Numbered from the stretch's first letter, positions 38,051 to 48,158 are shown. The stretch: 64,000 nucleotides of DNA from Akkermansia muciniphila (GCF_018709685.1 NZ_JABDHQ010000012.1:28839-92838); one strand, 5' to 3'. Numbers and translations: made by a program. The notes: generated from the sequence alone by a model not told the origin.

Positions 38051-39826
38051 ATGTTAGATTACTTACGTAAACATACAATCGTCATCATGGCAGCCATGGC
38101 CCTGGTGTTTGTGGGCCTCATGTTCATCGGCGGGGACGTAAGCGGCGGCTCCGTGACCGGCATGTTCAAGCAAACCTTCGTTTCCGTGGACGGCAAGTCT
38201 TACGGAGAAAAGGATTACAACAACATGGGCAAGACCGGCCTGTCCGTGGCTTTTTCCTTCCCCACCACCTTCGGCCCGCTGCTCCAGGACAATTTCAGCT
38301 CGGAAGACAATTTGCGCGAACTCTGCCACCTGCTGAAAACGAATAATCCCAACGCCGCTTTCCTGGCCTACCGCGGCATCATCCGCAGGGAGGCGAGCCG
38401 CCTGGGCCTGACGCCCAGCACCACGGAGATTGACGACGCCATCTGCAACATCCCGGAATTCCAGGATGAAAAGGGCGTCTTCGATCCCCGGAAGTATGAC
38501 AACTTCATTTCCATGCGCGGCAACATGGGCAAGAAGATTCAGGAGGAACTTCTGCGCGGCCTGATGGAAGACACTATCAGCCTGGTGCGCATCAAGGACG
38601 TGCTGACCGGAGGGATCTCCGTGGAAGCCGGTTTTTCCGAAGCCGTGGCGGAGTCCAACAACCAGCAGATCACGGTCAATACCGCCTTCCTGGAAAAGAG
38701 CGCCTTCCGCCCCAAGACGGACCCGGGAGAAGAGGAAATCAAGACCTTCTGGGACAAGCACAAGGAAAATTACAAGAATGAGGAAGCCCGCTTCTTCACC
38801 GTTTATACCTTCACCCCCGCCGGCGACACGCAGGCGCCCAAGTCCGGGGACATTTCCAACGCCACCATGGAGACCATGAACCTGGTGGAAAATGACATCT
38901 GGGAACCGCTGAACGCCACCAACGGCAGGAACATGGACCAGGTCATTGCAGAAGCCCTGGCCAAGACTCCCGGCGTCTGCAAGATGGAGAAGAAGTCCTA
39001 TGCGGCTGTCACGCGCAAAAACGCGCCCCAGGAAATCAACCAGCCGATCAACCAGTCCGCCTCCGACGGACGTAGCGCCACCCTGCTGGACGTAACCTTT
39101 TCCCTGGCGGACGCCCCGGCCCTGAATGCGGACGCGGACGCCAAGGCCATTGAAGAAGCGCGCGCCAAGACCGGAGCCGAACAGATCAGCACCATGCAGG
39201 TTCTGGAAAACGGCCAGGTGGTCCTGGTCCGCCTGGAGGGCATTACCCCGGTGAAAGCCCTTCCTTATGAGACCGCCCGCAACAACGCCCGCGCCGACCT
39301 GCTGGAAAGCATGACCGTGGAATCCATGAACAAGGCTGCCGCAGAACTCAATACGGAGCTGCAGAAGGCGGAGAAACCCGTGGAACAATTCAATGCCATC
39401 GCCGGGAAAGCCGGGGCCAAGACCGCTACTTACGGTCCCTTTGTCAATCCGAACTCCCTGCTGAGCACAGCCAACCTGCAAAACGCCAGGAGCCAGGAAG
39501 AACTCCAGGCCCTGCTGGACCGGGCCATGAACTCCCGCCTGGCTCCGCCCAGGGAACTCCCGGTTCCTGAAGAAGTATTCCAGGCGGTTTCCGTCATCAA
39601 CCCCGGCCAGATGGCCCGCCCCATCAACACGGGAGACGGCATCCTGCTGGCCCAGCTCGTCAAGCGGGAACTGGAAGATACCCCGGAGTTCCAGATCAAG
39701 GCCACCCAGCAGATTGCGCCGGCCCTGACCGCCCAGGCCAAATCCATGATCATGCTGGACTGGCTGAAGGCATGCATCGCCCAGTACAAGGTGGAGATAG
39801 CCCCCATCCTGAACCAGGAACGCTAA
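38051..39826 (+). CDS. SurA/PpiD-like membrane-anchored periplasmic foldase
   Basis: A 591-residue protein with one N-terminal membrane anchor (about residues 9-27, IVIMAAMALVFVGLMFIGGD) and a large periplasmic part. The layout matches PpiD-type chaperones: anchor, a SurA-N-like helical domain containing EIDDAICNIPEFQDEKGVFDPRKYDNFISM, then a long tail. A clear parvulin PPIase domain with its catalytic residues is not evident, so it may act as a chaperone without isomerase activity. Predicted role is folding of outer-membrane and exported proteins. It is followed by a strong terminator. Confidence 0.78.
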   Translation: MLDYLRKHTIVIMAAMALVFVGLMFIGGDVSGGSVTGMFKQTFVSVDGKSYGEKDYNNMGKTGLSVAFSFPTTFGPLLQDNFSSEDNLRELCHLLKTNNPNAAFLAYRGIIRREASRLGLTPSTTEIDDAICNIPEFQDEKGVFDPRKYDNFISMRGNMGKKIQEELLRGLMEDTISLVRIKDVLTGGISVEAGFSEAVAESNNQQITVNTAFLEKSAFRPKTDPGEEEIKTFWDKHKENYKNEEARFFTVYTFTPAGDTQAPKSGDISNATMETMNLVENDIWEPLNATNGRNMDQVIAEALAKTPGVCKMEKKSYAAVTRKNAPQEINQPINQSASDGRSATLLDVTFSLADAPALNADADAKAIEEARAKTGAEQISTMQVLENGQVVLVRLEGITPVKALPYETARNNARADLLESMTVESMNKAAAELNTELQKAEKPVEQFNAIAGKAGAKTATYGPFVNPNSLLSTANLQNARSQEELQALLDRAMNSRLAPPRELPVPEEVFQAVSVINPGQMARPINTGDGILLAQLVKRELEDTPEFQIKATQQIAPALTAQAKSMIMLDWLKACIAQYKVEIAPILNQER

Positions 39827-39903
39827 AGCCACCCTTTTCATGGCAGCCGTCATCCCGCCCGTGTCCGATTACACAGATGGAATGTCGCCAAATCCCCTTT
39901 CCC

Positions 39904-39934
39904 ATGATGGCCCGGCACCGGGCCATCATTTTTA
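39904..39934 (+). terminator. Rho-independent terminator after the foldase gene
   Basis: ATGATGGCCCG (39904-39914) pairs perfectly with CGGGCCATCAT (39919-39929), with a 4-base loop and a following T-run. Confidence 0.9.
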
Positions 39935-39977
39935 TTGCCCTTTTTTCCAGCACTCCTGACCCACGCCCTCTTCATCC

Positions 39978-41336
39978 ATGAGCGCCCTCCCCTCCCAGTC
40001 CAGGTACATCATCGGAACGGAAGCCTGCGAACGCTTCAGTTTCTACGGCATGAAGTCCATCCTCATGCTGTACATGACGGGCCACCTGCTGATGAGCGAC
40101 AACTGGGCCACCGCTACCCTTCATGTTTTCGTAGGGATGGTTTACCTGCTTCCCCTGGCGGGCGCATGGCTGGCGGACAAGGTTTGGGGACGGTACAGGA
40201 CCATACTTTACATTTCCCTGCTATACTGCGTAGGCCACGGCGTCCTGGCAACGGCGGACCTTTTCCATACCATTGAAGCGCGCCGTTACATTCTGATGGC
40301 AGGCCTGTTCATCATCGCGCTGGGGGCCGGAGGCATCAAGCCCTGCGTCTCCGCCTTCATGGGGGACCAGATTCCAGACAAATCCCCGCAGTTGATGACC
40401 AAGGCCTTCAACGCCTTTTACTGGGCCATCAACCTGGGTTCCTTCTTTTCCTTCCTGGTTATTCCGGCCATGGAACAGCATTACGGCTACAGCTGGGCAT
40501 TCGCCGTTCCGGGCATTTTCATGGGCATCGCCACCTTCGTCTTCTGGCTGGGCCGCAGGAAGTACCACAAAACGCCCCCGGCCCGGAACAGCGGCCATGC
40601 CGGCTTCTGGAAAGTTCTTTTTACCATCCTCTTCCGCGGAGGCTGGAAAAGCGCAGAGCAACGCTACGGGTCCTCCGCCGTAGAGGATAGCCGCCATATC
40701 CTGAAGATTCTTTCCATTTTCGCCTTCGTCATCCCGTTCTGGTCCATTTTCGACCAGACGGCTTCCTCCTGGGTAGCCCAGGGGAACGCCATGTCCCCCA
40801 TCCCCATTCCCCTGCCGGGCGGAAAAACCTGGTCCATCGGACCGGAGGAAATCCAGGCGGCGAATCCCGTGTTCGTGATGATTTTCATTCCGCTCATCAC
40901 CGTGTTCGTCTATCCCCATGTCATCAGGCTGGCCAAGCCCCTGGTGCGGCTGGGCACGGGCATCGCGCTGAGTTCCGTCACTTTCCTGATTGTGGCATGG
41001 CTGCAGTACAGGCTGGAAACGGGCGCCTCCATGTCCATCGCATGGCAGTTGATTCCCTACTGCGTACTCACCATTTCCGAGATTCTGGTCAGCACCACGG
41101 GCCTCGAATTCGCCTATACGCAGGCCCCGGCGCATTTGAAAAGCGTCATCACCAGCTTCTGGAACCTTACCATCTTTGCAGGCAACATGCTGGTGGCCGC
41201 CATCACCTTTTTCCTGTCCAACGGAGAATCCGCCAACGCCATCTCTACGGACCGCTTCATCCTGTACGCCGTACTCGCCGCCGTGGTGGCGGTGGCCTAC
41301 TCCTTCCGGGCGCGCAGGTACGGGAAAACGGAATAA
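39978..41336 (+). CDS. Proton-coupled peptide symporter (POT/PTR2 family)
   Basis: A 452-residue transporter with about 12 or more membrane helices. The POT proton-coupling motif ExxERF is intact near the N-terminus (EACERFSFYGMKSILMLYM), and GAGGIKPCVSAFMGDQI plus YWAINLGSFFSF are strong family segments. Predicted substrates are di- and tripeptides taken up with protons, which fits an organism living on host glycoprotein breakdown products. It stands alone between the foldase terminator and a long gene-free stretch. Confidence 0.9.
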   Translation: MSALPSQSRYIIGTEACERFSFYGMKSILMLYMTGHLLMSDNWATATLHVFVGMVYLLPLAGAWLADKVWGRYRTILYISLLYCVGHGVLATADLFHTIEARRYILMAGLFIIALGAGGIKPCVSAFMGDQIPDKSPQLMTKAFNAFYWAINLGSFFSFLVIPAMEQHYGYSWAFAVPGIFMGIATFVFWLGRRKYHKTPPARNSGHAGFWKVLFTILFRGGWKSAEQRYGSSAVEDSRHILKILSIFAFVIPFWSIFDQTASSWVAQGNAMSPIPIPLPGGKTWSIGPEEIQAANPVFVMIFIPLITVFVYPHVIRLAKPLVRLGTGIALSSVTFLIVAWLQYRLETGASMSIAWQLIPYCVLTISEILVSTTGLEFAYTQAPAHLKSVITSFWNLTIFAGNMLVAAITFFLSNGESANAISTDRFILYAVLAAVVAVAYSFRARRYGKTE

Positions 41337-41665
41337 GGGGAAGCATTCCGCGCGCGGAAATGACGGGGTTTTTCCGGCTCCGGGAAACAACAGACACAAT
41401 AATGTCTTGAAACAGACAGCCGGACCGTGCGAAATCAAGACATGGCCCGCCCACCGCTGTCAGCGGGCATACTTTCGGGAAAGTATTGGAAATACAAATT
41501 ACAGAAAAGATATGAGGCGAACGGGGGATTTGCCCCTGTTCCCTGCCTTGACGGGAAAGTTGCTTCCGAATAACCTTATCGGCAGCATATTTCCAGTCCG
41601 GCACAAGACGATATATCTTTGCTTCATGTTTAATACTTCATTTAAATCGGCCTCGGTCTTGTAAA

Positions 41666-41690
41666 CGACCGGTACTTTCCGTACCGGTTG
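41666..41690. promoter_or_regulatory. First tandem hairpin (terminator-like)
   Basis: CCGGTAC (41669-41675) pairs with GTACCGG (41681-41687) across TTTCC; three further pairs, one wobble, extend the stem. TCCTCTTTTTG follows, so it could act as an intrinsic terminator on the plus strand or as part of a leader structure for the methyltransferase-rsgA pair. Confidence 0.55.
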
Positions 41691-41705
41691 TCCTCTTTTT
41701 GTTTG

Positions 41706-41729
41706 CTCCCGGATGATTCCTTCCGGGAG
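41706..41729. promoter_or_regulatory. Second tandem hairpin
   Basis: CTCCCGGA (41706-41713) and TCCGGGAG (41722-41729) form a perfect 8-bp stem with an 8-base loop, 15 bases after the first hairpin. No T-run follows. Function unknown. Confidence 0.5.
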
Positions 41730-41821
41730 GAAGTTCCGTATTATTGGAATTTCAACGTTAATCCACCTGCCGCAATGACGGCGCCACTGTGCCCTCACGG
41801 CACACAACATTTACTAAGTTA

Positions 41822-42601
41822 ATGAGTAACAAAAATAAAACAATTCACGAATTCGATTTCAATTTCATCTGCGATTATTTCTCCCGCCTGGAACGGCAGG
41901 GCCCCGGAAGCCCGGAGGCGACCCTCAAGGCTCTCAGCTTCATTGACAACCTGACCGGGCAATCCCGCATCGCCGACCTCGGCTGCGGCACGGGCGGACA
42001 GACCATGACGCTGGCCGCACATGTCCAGGGCAGCATTACAGGGCTTGACCTGTTCCCGGATTTCATCCGCATCTTCAACCGTCAGGCAAAACGCTCAGGC
42101 TTGCAGGACAAGGTAAAAGGCATTGTTGGTTCCATGGACAACCTTCCTTTTGCAGAAGAAGAACTGGACCTGGTCTGGTCGGAAGGGGCCATTTACAACA
42201 TCGGCTTTGAACGCGGGCTGAACGAATGGCGCAAGTACCTGAAACCGGGAGGCTACCTGGCCGTTTCCGAAAGCTCGTGGTTCACCGCGGAACGTCCGGA
42301 AGAGATTCACCGCTTCTGGATGGATATGTATCCGGAGATAGACACGATACCCAACAAGACAGCCCAGATACAGAAGGCCGGGTACGTTCCCGTGGCTTCC
42401 TTCATTCTGCCGGAAAACTGCTGGACGGAGCATTATTACGCCCCGCAGCCTCCGGTTCAGGAGATGTTCCTTCATCAATATCCTGAAAATAAAGCCGCCG
42501 CGGAATTAGTCGCATCCCTGCGCCATGAAGCGGAATTATACCGCAGGTACAAGGAATTCTACGGCTACGTGTTTTACATCGCAAAGAAGACGGAACAATG
42601 A
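41822..42601 (+). CDS. Class I SAM-dependent methyltransferase
   Basis: From the ATG at 41822 (a GTG at 41789 lies upstream in frame) this is a 259-residue small-molecule-type methyltransferase. SAM motif I is [18 protein letters not shown], motif [13 protein letters not shown], and a later [19 protein letters not shown] is like UbiE/Coq5-type enzymes. The substrate cannot be assigned. Its TGA overlaps the ATG of the rsgA-like gene (ATGA at 42598-42601), so the two are translationally coupled. Confidence 0.82.
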   Translation: MSNKNKTIHEFDFNFICDYFSRLERQGPGSPEATLKALSFIDNLTGQSRIADLGCGTGGQTMTLAAHVQGSITGLDLFPDFIRIFNRQAKRSGLQDKVKGIVGSMDNLPFAEEELDLVWSEGAIYNIGFERGLNEWRKYLKPGGYLAVSESSWFTAERPEEIHRFWMDMYPEIDTIPNKTAQIQKAGYVPVASFILPENCWTEHYYAPQPPVQEMFLHQYPENKAAAELVASLRHEAELYRRYKEFYGYVFYIAKKTEQ

Positions 42602-43653
42602 TCCATCTACATGCTTACGGCTGGAATGACCAGTTAGAGCGGCTCAAGCAGGCATCAGCGTACCGCGCCCTGCCCCATGGCCGCATCGCCGTCGTGCACA
42701 GGACGTGTTATGAAATCGTTGCTGAAAATGGAGTGTTCCAGTGCGAATTAAGGGGAAACATGATGTATGAAAAATCAGCCTTTGAACTGCCCTGTACGGG
42801 TGACTGGGTGATTTTCCAGCCCTTCGATGAAACGAAGGGAATCATCGTCGATTTACTGCCCCGTGAACGGACCTTGCACCGCAGGAAAAGCGGAACGGTT
42901 TCCGACAGGCAGGCCATCGCCTCTTACGTGGACAGGGCATTCATTGTGCAAAGCCTTGATGATAATTTCAATATCCGCAGAGCCGAGCGTTTCATGGTTC
43001 AGATATTGGAAGAAGGGATCAACCCCGTATTGGTGCTGAACAAGGCCGATTTAGGGTTTGACAGGCAGGGCATTGAAGAACAGGTCAAACGCCTGGGGCG
43101 CCGGATGCCAGTATTTTTTACAAGCATCCATGAACCCCATACGATTCTCCGGCTCCGGGAATTCATCCCGGAAGGGGAAACGGTCGTGTTTGTGGGTTCT
43201 TCAGGCGTCGGGAAAAGTTCCCTGGTGAACGCGCTGTGCGGAAAACCGCTCCTAGCCACGTCCCACATAAGCTCATCCACAGGCAAAGGGCGGCATACGT
43301 CCACACGCCGGGAGATGGTGCTGATGGACGGTTCAGGCGTTTTAATAGACACTCCGGGCGTCCGGGAATTCGGCCTGGCCACCGGCCAGTCCGGTTCTCT
43401 TGCAGAAGCGCTGGATATTTCCTATTTCTCGGCGGCGTGCCGTTTCAAGGATTGCGGGCATATCCATGAACCCGGCTGCGCCGTTCTGGAAGCGGTGAAC
43501 AGCGGCCTGCTGGACCGTGAGGTGTATGAAAGCTACCTGAAACTCCGGAGAGAAGCGGAGTACTTTTCCACTTCGGAACATGAAAAGCGCAAGAAGGGAA
43601 AATCCCTTTCCAAACTGGTAGAGGAAGTGAAGAAGAGGAAACCCAAATTCTAA
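42598..43653 (+). CDS. rsgA: RsgA-family circularly permuted GTPase (ribosome small subunit assembly)
   Basis: A 351-residue YjeQ/RsgA GTPase. An OB-fold domain (about 30-95) precedes a circularly permuted G domain: NKAD (G4) comes before [14 protein letters not shown] (G1) and then DTPG (G3). The C-terminal zinc site is [14 protein letters not shown]. RsgA acts late in 30S maturation. The opening [10 protein letters not shown] and the coupling with a methyltransferase suggest it may be a paralogue and not the only RsgA in the genome; that cannot be judged from this window. It ends at a strong terminator. Confidence 0.88.
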   Translation: MIHLHAYGWNDQLERLKQASAYRALPHGRIAVVHRTCYEIVAENGVFQCELRGNMMYEKSAFELPCTGDWVIFQPFDETKGIIVDLLPRERTLHRRKSGTVSDRQAIASYVDRAFIVQSLDDNFNIRRAERFMVQILEEGINPVLVLNKADLGFDRQGIEEQVKRLGRRMPVFFTSIHEPHTILRLREFIPEGETVVFVGSSGVGKSSLVNALCGKPLLATSHISSSTGKGRHTSTRREMVLMDGSGVLIDTPGVREFGLATGQSGSLAEALDISYFSAACRFKDCGHIHEPGCAVLEAVNSGLLDREVYESYLKLRREAEYFSTSEHEKRKKGKSLSKLVEEVKKRKPKF

Positions 43654-43667
43654 CTTCCACTGGAACG

Positions 43668-43710
43668 GTGCGGGCATTCCTGAAACGGGAATGCCCGCAC
43701 TCCTTGTTTT
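43668..43710 (+). terminator. Rho-independent terminator after rsgA
   Basis: GTGCGGGCATTCC (43668-43680) pairs with GGAATGCCCGCAC (43688-43700), followed by TCCTTGTTTT. The stem is 13 bp and perfect. It lies in the convergent gap before the pentapeptide gene. Confidence 0.88.
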
Positions 43711-43760
43711 ACCCGCAATGGAGGTCAAACCAATATTCCATTTAAACAGCTCCCGCAGGC

Positions 43761-44318
43761 CTACCCCCTGATGACAATGTCCAGATGGGCGAGCAGCCCT
43801 TCCAGACCATGCCGGGAAAAGACCGCCTTTTTCAGCTTGCACATGGAGGGATTGATCGAAAAGTTGAAGGAGGTTGAAAAATCGGCTTTCTCCAAATTGG
43901 TTCCGACAAAAGAAACCCGTTCCAGATCACAGCGGTCAAAAACGGATTCCGCCATGTCGGCGTCATTAAAGTACCCCTCATACATCTTGCAGCCGCGGAA
44001 AACGGTTTTCCGCAATCTGGCCTCTACAAAGCTGGCATAATCAAGACGCGAGTTTTCAAAGACCAGACTGTCCGAAAACCTGTCAATGTCCGTAAAATCT
44101 GCGCCGGTCATCTTGCAATCGGCAAAGGTACTGTCCCTGAGAGCAGCCTTGAACCTAGTCAATACAAAGTTACACGTCCTGAATTCGCACTGGTCAAAAT
44201 CAGTATTCTGGATGGCCTTTCCTGAAAAATCACACGAGATAAACACACAATCATTGTATTCATCATCCAATTCCATTTCCTTGAAATCCACCTTTTCAAA
44301 AGTCTCATTTTCAGTCAT
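43761..44318 (-). CDS. Pentapeptide repeat protein
   Basis: A 185-residue protein whose central part is built of tandem pentapeptide repeats of the A(D/N)LxX type, with a Phe or Leu at the centre of each unit (FADCKMTGADFTD; FRGCKMYEGYFNDADMAES; FDRCDLERVSFVGTNLEKAD). Such right-handed quadrilateral beta-helices include Qnr and McbG, which protect DNA gyrase, but most family members have unknown roles. No signal or membrane segment. Base composition drops from here towards the AT-rich stretch beyond, suggesting the border of an acquired segment. Confidence 0.85.
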   Translation of the reverse strand: MTENETFEKVDFKEMELDDEYNDCVFISCDFSGKAIQNTDFDQCEFRTCNFVLTRFKAALRDSTFADCKMTGADFTDIDRFSDSLVFENSRLDYASFVEARLRKTVFRGCKMYEGYFNDADMAESVFDRCDLERVSFVGTNLEKADFSTSFNFSINPSMCKLKKAVFSRHGLEGLLAHLDIVIRG

Positions 44319-44487
44319 ATCATGTTGATGGGAGTTACCGCCCGTGTTTTTATCATGAAAACTCCCTCTTCATTATACAAATTAACCTCTTTTGTGCCAT
44401 GTAAAAAAATCGGAGTAACTTATCTTGATATAAAGAGCAGTGTGCAAAAGTTCCAATGTGTAATGAATAAATTTAGTAAGTGAATAC

Positions 44488-45378
44488 CTAATCATCTATT
44501 TCCAGAGAAAAGGTTGTCTTTGAAAATTTTGCTTGAGTTATTTTTATATCAGTAAAATAATTATGATTATTAATTCCTTTATGAGTTTGGAGATATTCAT
44601 TAATTTGTTCTACTGAATACTTACATTTTGGCCCTAAAATTATTCTCTTTACAAATCTCATAATTGTATCAGAAAAATACATAATACGATCATCAGAAAA
44701 ACTGCATCGGGTAGCTGCTCTTTTCATAACTGGGACACGATATTCTTGTTCATATTCCCAAGTATAATCTTTGAGCCCCAATGTTCCAAACATTATAAGC
44801 ATTTCATCGTTAGGGAGTACACTAGCATCACATTTAAATCTTTCAGAGCCAGTATAAAGGCATTTAACTAAGAAGTCACCACCTCCAATATATATTCTTA
44901 AATCTTTTTCATTAAAGTAACGATATTTATTTATATATATCTGAGGCTGCTGAGCTAAATTAGAGCGCTCTAAAGCAAATCTACACAAACCTCGGTATCC
45001 ATTTGACATAGATATACCAAAGTCATCCATCATACCTTCAACATATTCATTTCTGAAATAAGGCATTTCTATTTCAATACAAGCTCCTGAATATTTATCA
45101 GCATAATTTCCCCATAACGAAGGAACATCATTACTTCTTGATAACGATATGAATCCATATTCTCTATATGTCCCAATAACATCCCCTGGATAAATACCTT
45201 GTTCTAACATTTCATAAGGATCATTGGCATCTTCTCGAAAAGAGATTTTCATATCACAATGCTCAATGATTTGCATAAGTGAATATAGATTTACATACTT
45301 ATAAAGCAACATCTTTTTCCCATTATTTTCATTAGGAACAATAATAGTATGATTCAAACAATTTTCTTGTTTTTTCAT
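44488..45378 (-). CDS. DUF2971 family protein in an AT-rich island
   Basis: A 296-residue protein from the ATG at 45378 (a TTG lies at 45390). LLYKYVNLYSLMQIIEHCDMKI and AFREDANDPYEM-like sequence followed by FISLSRSNDVPSLWGNYAD match the DUF2971 pattern as I recall it. No reaction is established for the family. Codon use is strongly AT-biased (many AAA, ATT, TTA), unlike every neighbour, so the gene was probably acquired horizontally. There are no transposase or integrase genes beside it. Confidence 0.78.
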   Translation of the reverse strand: MKKQENCLNHTIIVPNENNGKKMLLYKYVNLYSLMQIIEHCDMKISFREDANDPYEMLEQGIYPGDVIGTYREYGFISLSRSNDVPSLWGNYADKYSGACIEIEMPYFRNEYVEGMMDDFGISMSNGYRGLCRFALERSNLAQQPQIYINKYRYFNEKDLRIYIGGGDFLVKCLYTGSERFKCDASVLPNDEMLIMFGTLGLKDYTWEYEQEYRVPVMKRAATRCSFSDDRIMYFSDTIMRFVKRIILGPKCKYSVEQINEYLQTHKGINNHNYFTDIKITQAKFSKTTFSLEIDD

Positions 45379-45725
45379 AAATTTCAACAAAAATAAAAAA
45401 CTTAATTTTTCAGATATTTTAAATATGCAAAAAAACTTGAATAGGATTTAAATTTTAAGATATTCGATTTTTATCGAAACGCTAAAAGCATAACTAGGCC
45501 ATCCTTTTTCATAAAGACCATGCCACGAATAGATTTGTCCTAATTATAAATAATTATCCAATTTATTCTGATAAGGGATCTTACTAATATCTATATTTTA
45601 AACCCTTCTACGCTTTATCACACAATGAACTTAATAGCCATCAGAACGCTGAATGGGGAAAATTAGGCACAGAACAGCAACCGGGGAATCGTCACCTCCT
45701 GAACTATCCACCAAGCGCGGCCATG
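45379..45725. other. AT-rich gene-free stretch
   Basis: About 350 bases, mostly AT-rich, continuing the composition of the DUF2971 gene until about 45640, where GC rises again towards the polyprenyl synthase gene. I see no gene, repeat or attachment site. Confidence 0.6.
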
Positions 45726-46736
45726 TCAAGATATCCTGCAGTTATTAAGCAGCTCGTCCATGTAGAAGGTCATTTCCGCCAGGGCCTCACGGTATTCCGT
45801 CTGGGGGAGGAGCCACAGGATTTCACGGGCAGCCTCGTTTTTCTCCAGGGCCACCTGGATCGCCTTGTCCAGGGCTTCTGCAAAAACGGGGTTGTCCTGA
45901 AAGGCGGAGTAATCAATCACTTCACGGTTTTCAATGGCGTCCCTGAGGGTGGCTTCCACGTTCCTGTCCCCGCATTCCAGCAGATTGAAGATGGGGAGAG
46001 TCAGCTTGCCCTTGGTGGCGTCCGTGTGGAGCGTCTTGCCGGCGTCGTCTTCATCGCCCACCATGTCCAGGCAGTCGTCGTAAATCTGGTAGGACACGCC
46101 CAGCAGGTCTCCCAGCTGGTACAGGGATTTTTCCACTTCCGGGGCCACTCCGGAGATCCAGGCCGCGCCGCCCGTAGCGGCGGAGAACAGGGAGGCGGTT
46201 TTTTTCCGGATGATTTCAAAGTATTCATCGCGGGTCATGCTCAGGTCATACAGGCGGCTGGACTGGGCTACTTCCCCCTGGCACACGTCCCTGACGGTGT
46301 TCGCCAGCCTGCGGCAGAATTCCGTGCTGCCGAATTCGGTGCCCAGCACCATGGCATGGGAAAAGAGCACGTCCCCCAGCAGTACGGCCAGGCTGTTGCC
46401 CCACAGGGCATTGGCGGTGGCCTCGTCACGGCGCTTGTCGGCCTCGTCAATCACGTCATCGTGCACGAGTGAGGCCAAATGCACCATTTCCAGCAGGGCT
46501 CCCAGCCGGATGTGGGCTTCCTTGACGCCGCCCGTGGCGCCGGCTACCAGCAGAACCAGGGCAGGCCGGAGCATTTTCCCCTTGGATTGGCATACTGTTT
46601 CCATGTAGTCGGTTACTTCCGGGTCAAAACAGGATGCCTGGGCTTCCACAAACTCAGAAACCTGCTTCAATTCCGGTTTGACCAGTTGAAGATAGTGCTT
46701 CTGGGATCGTAATTTGGAAAAGAACGGGATAGACAT
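45726..46736 (-). CDS. Trans-type polyprenyl diphosphate synthase
   Basis: A 336-residue isoprenyl diphosphate synthase (start ATG 46736; the frame is open further upstream). The first aspartate-rich motif is LVHDDVIDEADKRR and the second YDDCLDMVGDEDDAGK, with GGKxxRP appearing as KGKMLRPALVLLVAGATGG. It elongates farnesyl or geranyl diphosphate with isopentenyl diphosphate, giving octaprenyl- or longer chains, as for the quinone side chain needed by complex I. Chain length cannot be told from sequence alone. Divergent from larC across about 200 bases. Confidence 0.9.
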   Translation of the reverse strand: MSIPFFSKLRSQKHYLQLVKPELKQVSEFVEAQASCFDPEVTDYMETVCQSKGKMLRPALVLLVAGATGGVKEAHIRLGALLEMVHLASLVHDDVIDEADKRRDEATANALWGNSLAVLLGDVLFSHAMVLGTEFGSTEFCRRLANTVRDVCQGEVAQSSRLYDLSMTRDEYFEIIRKKTASLFSAATGGAAWISGVAPEVEKSLYQLGDLLGVSYQIYDDCLDMVGDEDDAGKTLHTDATKGKLTLPIFNLLECGDRNVEATLRDAIENREVIDYSAFQDNPVFAEALDKAIQVALEKNEAAREILWLLPQTEYREALAEMTFYMDELLNNCRIS

Positions 46737-46937
46737 GATATGGGACGAGGGCCGGCGCTGGTCAGCGCCGCACGGATTGTGGCATATTTGGAGTTCTCTA
46801 GCAATGTATTTCACAGGTCATCTCTGCATGGCTGCGCGCCAGGCCATTAAAGCAGCGCCGCCGGATGCAGGGAAGTCTCCGGAGATAGGGCTCACTTTGG
46901 CCTTGAGCCGGGAGGTTTTCCCCCTACACTGCCCATC

Positions 46938-48158
46938 ATGAAAGCCTTGGTCTATGATTGCAGCGCAGGCATCAGCGGAGACATGAACCTGGCCGCCCTG
47001 ATTGATCTGGGCGTGGACAGGGAAAGCCTGGAACGGGAGCTGTCCAAATTGCACGTGCACGGGGAATGGAGACTGGAGTGCAGGCGGGCCGCGCAATCCG
47101 GCATCCAGGGAACGCGGGTTGACGTGGTGACGGAGGAGGAAAGCCATTCCGGCCACGGGCACGCACACCATCACCGGACCATGGCGGATATCCGCAAACT
47201 TATTGAGTCAAGCGGCCTTTCAGACGCCGTGAAGCGGACGGCCCTCTCCATTTTCACCCTGCTGGCGGAGGCGGAAGCCCAGGTGCACGGCACCACGCCG
47301 GAGGAAGTCCATTTTCATGAAGTGGGTGCGGTGGATTCCGTCATTGACATCACGGGCGCCGCCATCTGCCTGGAGCTGCTCCGGGCGGACGCCATCTTCA
47401 CCGGCCCGGTGGAGCTGGGCTCCGGCACCGTAAGGTGCCAGCACGGGACAATGCCGGTTCCGGCCCCCGCCACGGCCCTGCTGGCACGCCATTTCCAGGC
47501 CACCCTGAACGGAACCGCCCATGAGGCCACCACCCCCACCGGAGCCGCTTTCATCGCCGCCATGGCGCAACCCGTCCCCGCCCCGCTGGCTGGCCGCATT
47601 ACCGGAACCGGGTACGGCATAGGCCACCGCGAGGGGCTCCCCCTGCCTAATATTCTCCGGGTGATGCTGGTGGAAACGGAAGAAGCGGAACCTGCTCCCG
47701 AATTGTTGACGGAGTTGTGCGCCAATATAGACGACATGACGCCGGAACAGACCGCCTACCTGGCGGAAAAGCTGATGGAGGCCGGCGCGCTGGACGCCTG
47801 GCAGGAGTCCATCTGCATGAAGAAGGGGCGCCTGGCGGTGAAGGTCTGCGCCCTGTGCCTGCCGGAACAGGCGGACCGCGTGCGGGAGACATTCTTCCTG
47901 CACAGCAGCACGCCGGGGATACGCCAGCACGCGGCAAGCCGCCACATTCTGCGGAGGGAGAGCGCCCCCGTGGGCACTCCGCACGGAACAGTCCACGTAA
48001 AGACCTCGTTCATGAACGGACGCCCCCATCACAGGAAGGCGGAATTTGAAGATTGCCGGACTCTGGCGGAAGCCACCGGGTTGTCCCTGGAACAGTGCCA
48101 ATTGATGGGGCTTTTTCCCCCTCCCTCCCATGACGACGCCTCCACAGACCCCGTTTGA
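46938..48158 (+). CDS. larC: Nickel-pincer cofactor nickel-insertion protein LarC
   Basis: A 406-residue LarC, the CTP-dependent enzyme that inserts nickel into the pincer cofactor of lactate racemase-type enzymes. It opens with the family signature MKALVYDCSAGISGDMNLAAL and has HFHEVGAVDSVIDI and a His-rich loop GHGHAHHHR (about 74-82), likely nickel-binding. Full length in one frame; in some lactobacilli larC is split by a programmed frameshift, which is not the case here. Its end overlaps the start of larE by 29 bases. Confidence 0.93.
   Translation: MKALVYDCSAGISGDMNLAALIDLGVDRESLERELSKLHVHGEWRLECRRAAQSGIQGTRVDVVTEEESHSGHGHAHHHRTMADIRKLIESSGLSDAVKRTALSIFTLLAEAEAQVHGTTPEEVHFHEVGAVDSVIDITGAAICLELLRADAIFTGPVELGSGTVRCQHGTMPVPAPATALLARHFQATLNGTAHEATTPTGAAFIAAMAQPVPAPLAGRITGTGYGIGHREGLPLPNILRVMLVETEEAEPAPELLTELCANIDDMTPEQTAYLAEKLMEAGALDAWQESICMKKGRLAVKVCALCLPEQADRVRETFFLHSSTPGIRQHAASRHILRRESAPVGTPHGTVHVKTSFMNGRPHHRKAEFEDCRTLAEATGLSLEQCQLMGLFPPPSHDDASTDPV

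Larger units (their letters stand above)
41337..41821. other. Gene-free stretch with two tandem hairpins before the methyltransferase gene
   Basis: A 485-base region without a supported gene. Besides the two hairpins listed separately, it is unremarkable. An opposing frame at 41499-41810 exists but has no recognisable protein features. Confidence 0.6.

Noticed and set aside
41499..41810. Minus-strand frame of about 100 residues between the POT and methyltransferase genes
   Set aside because: No recognised domain and unconvincing composition; it also runs through the two hairpins.
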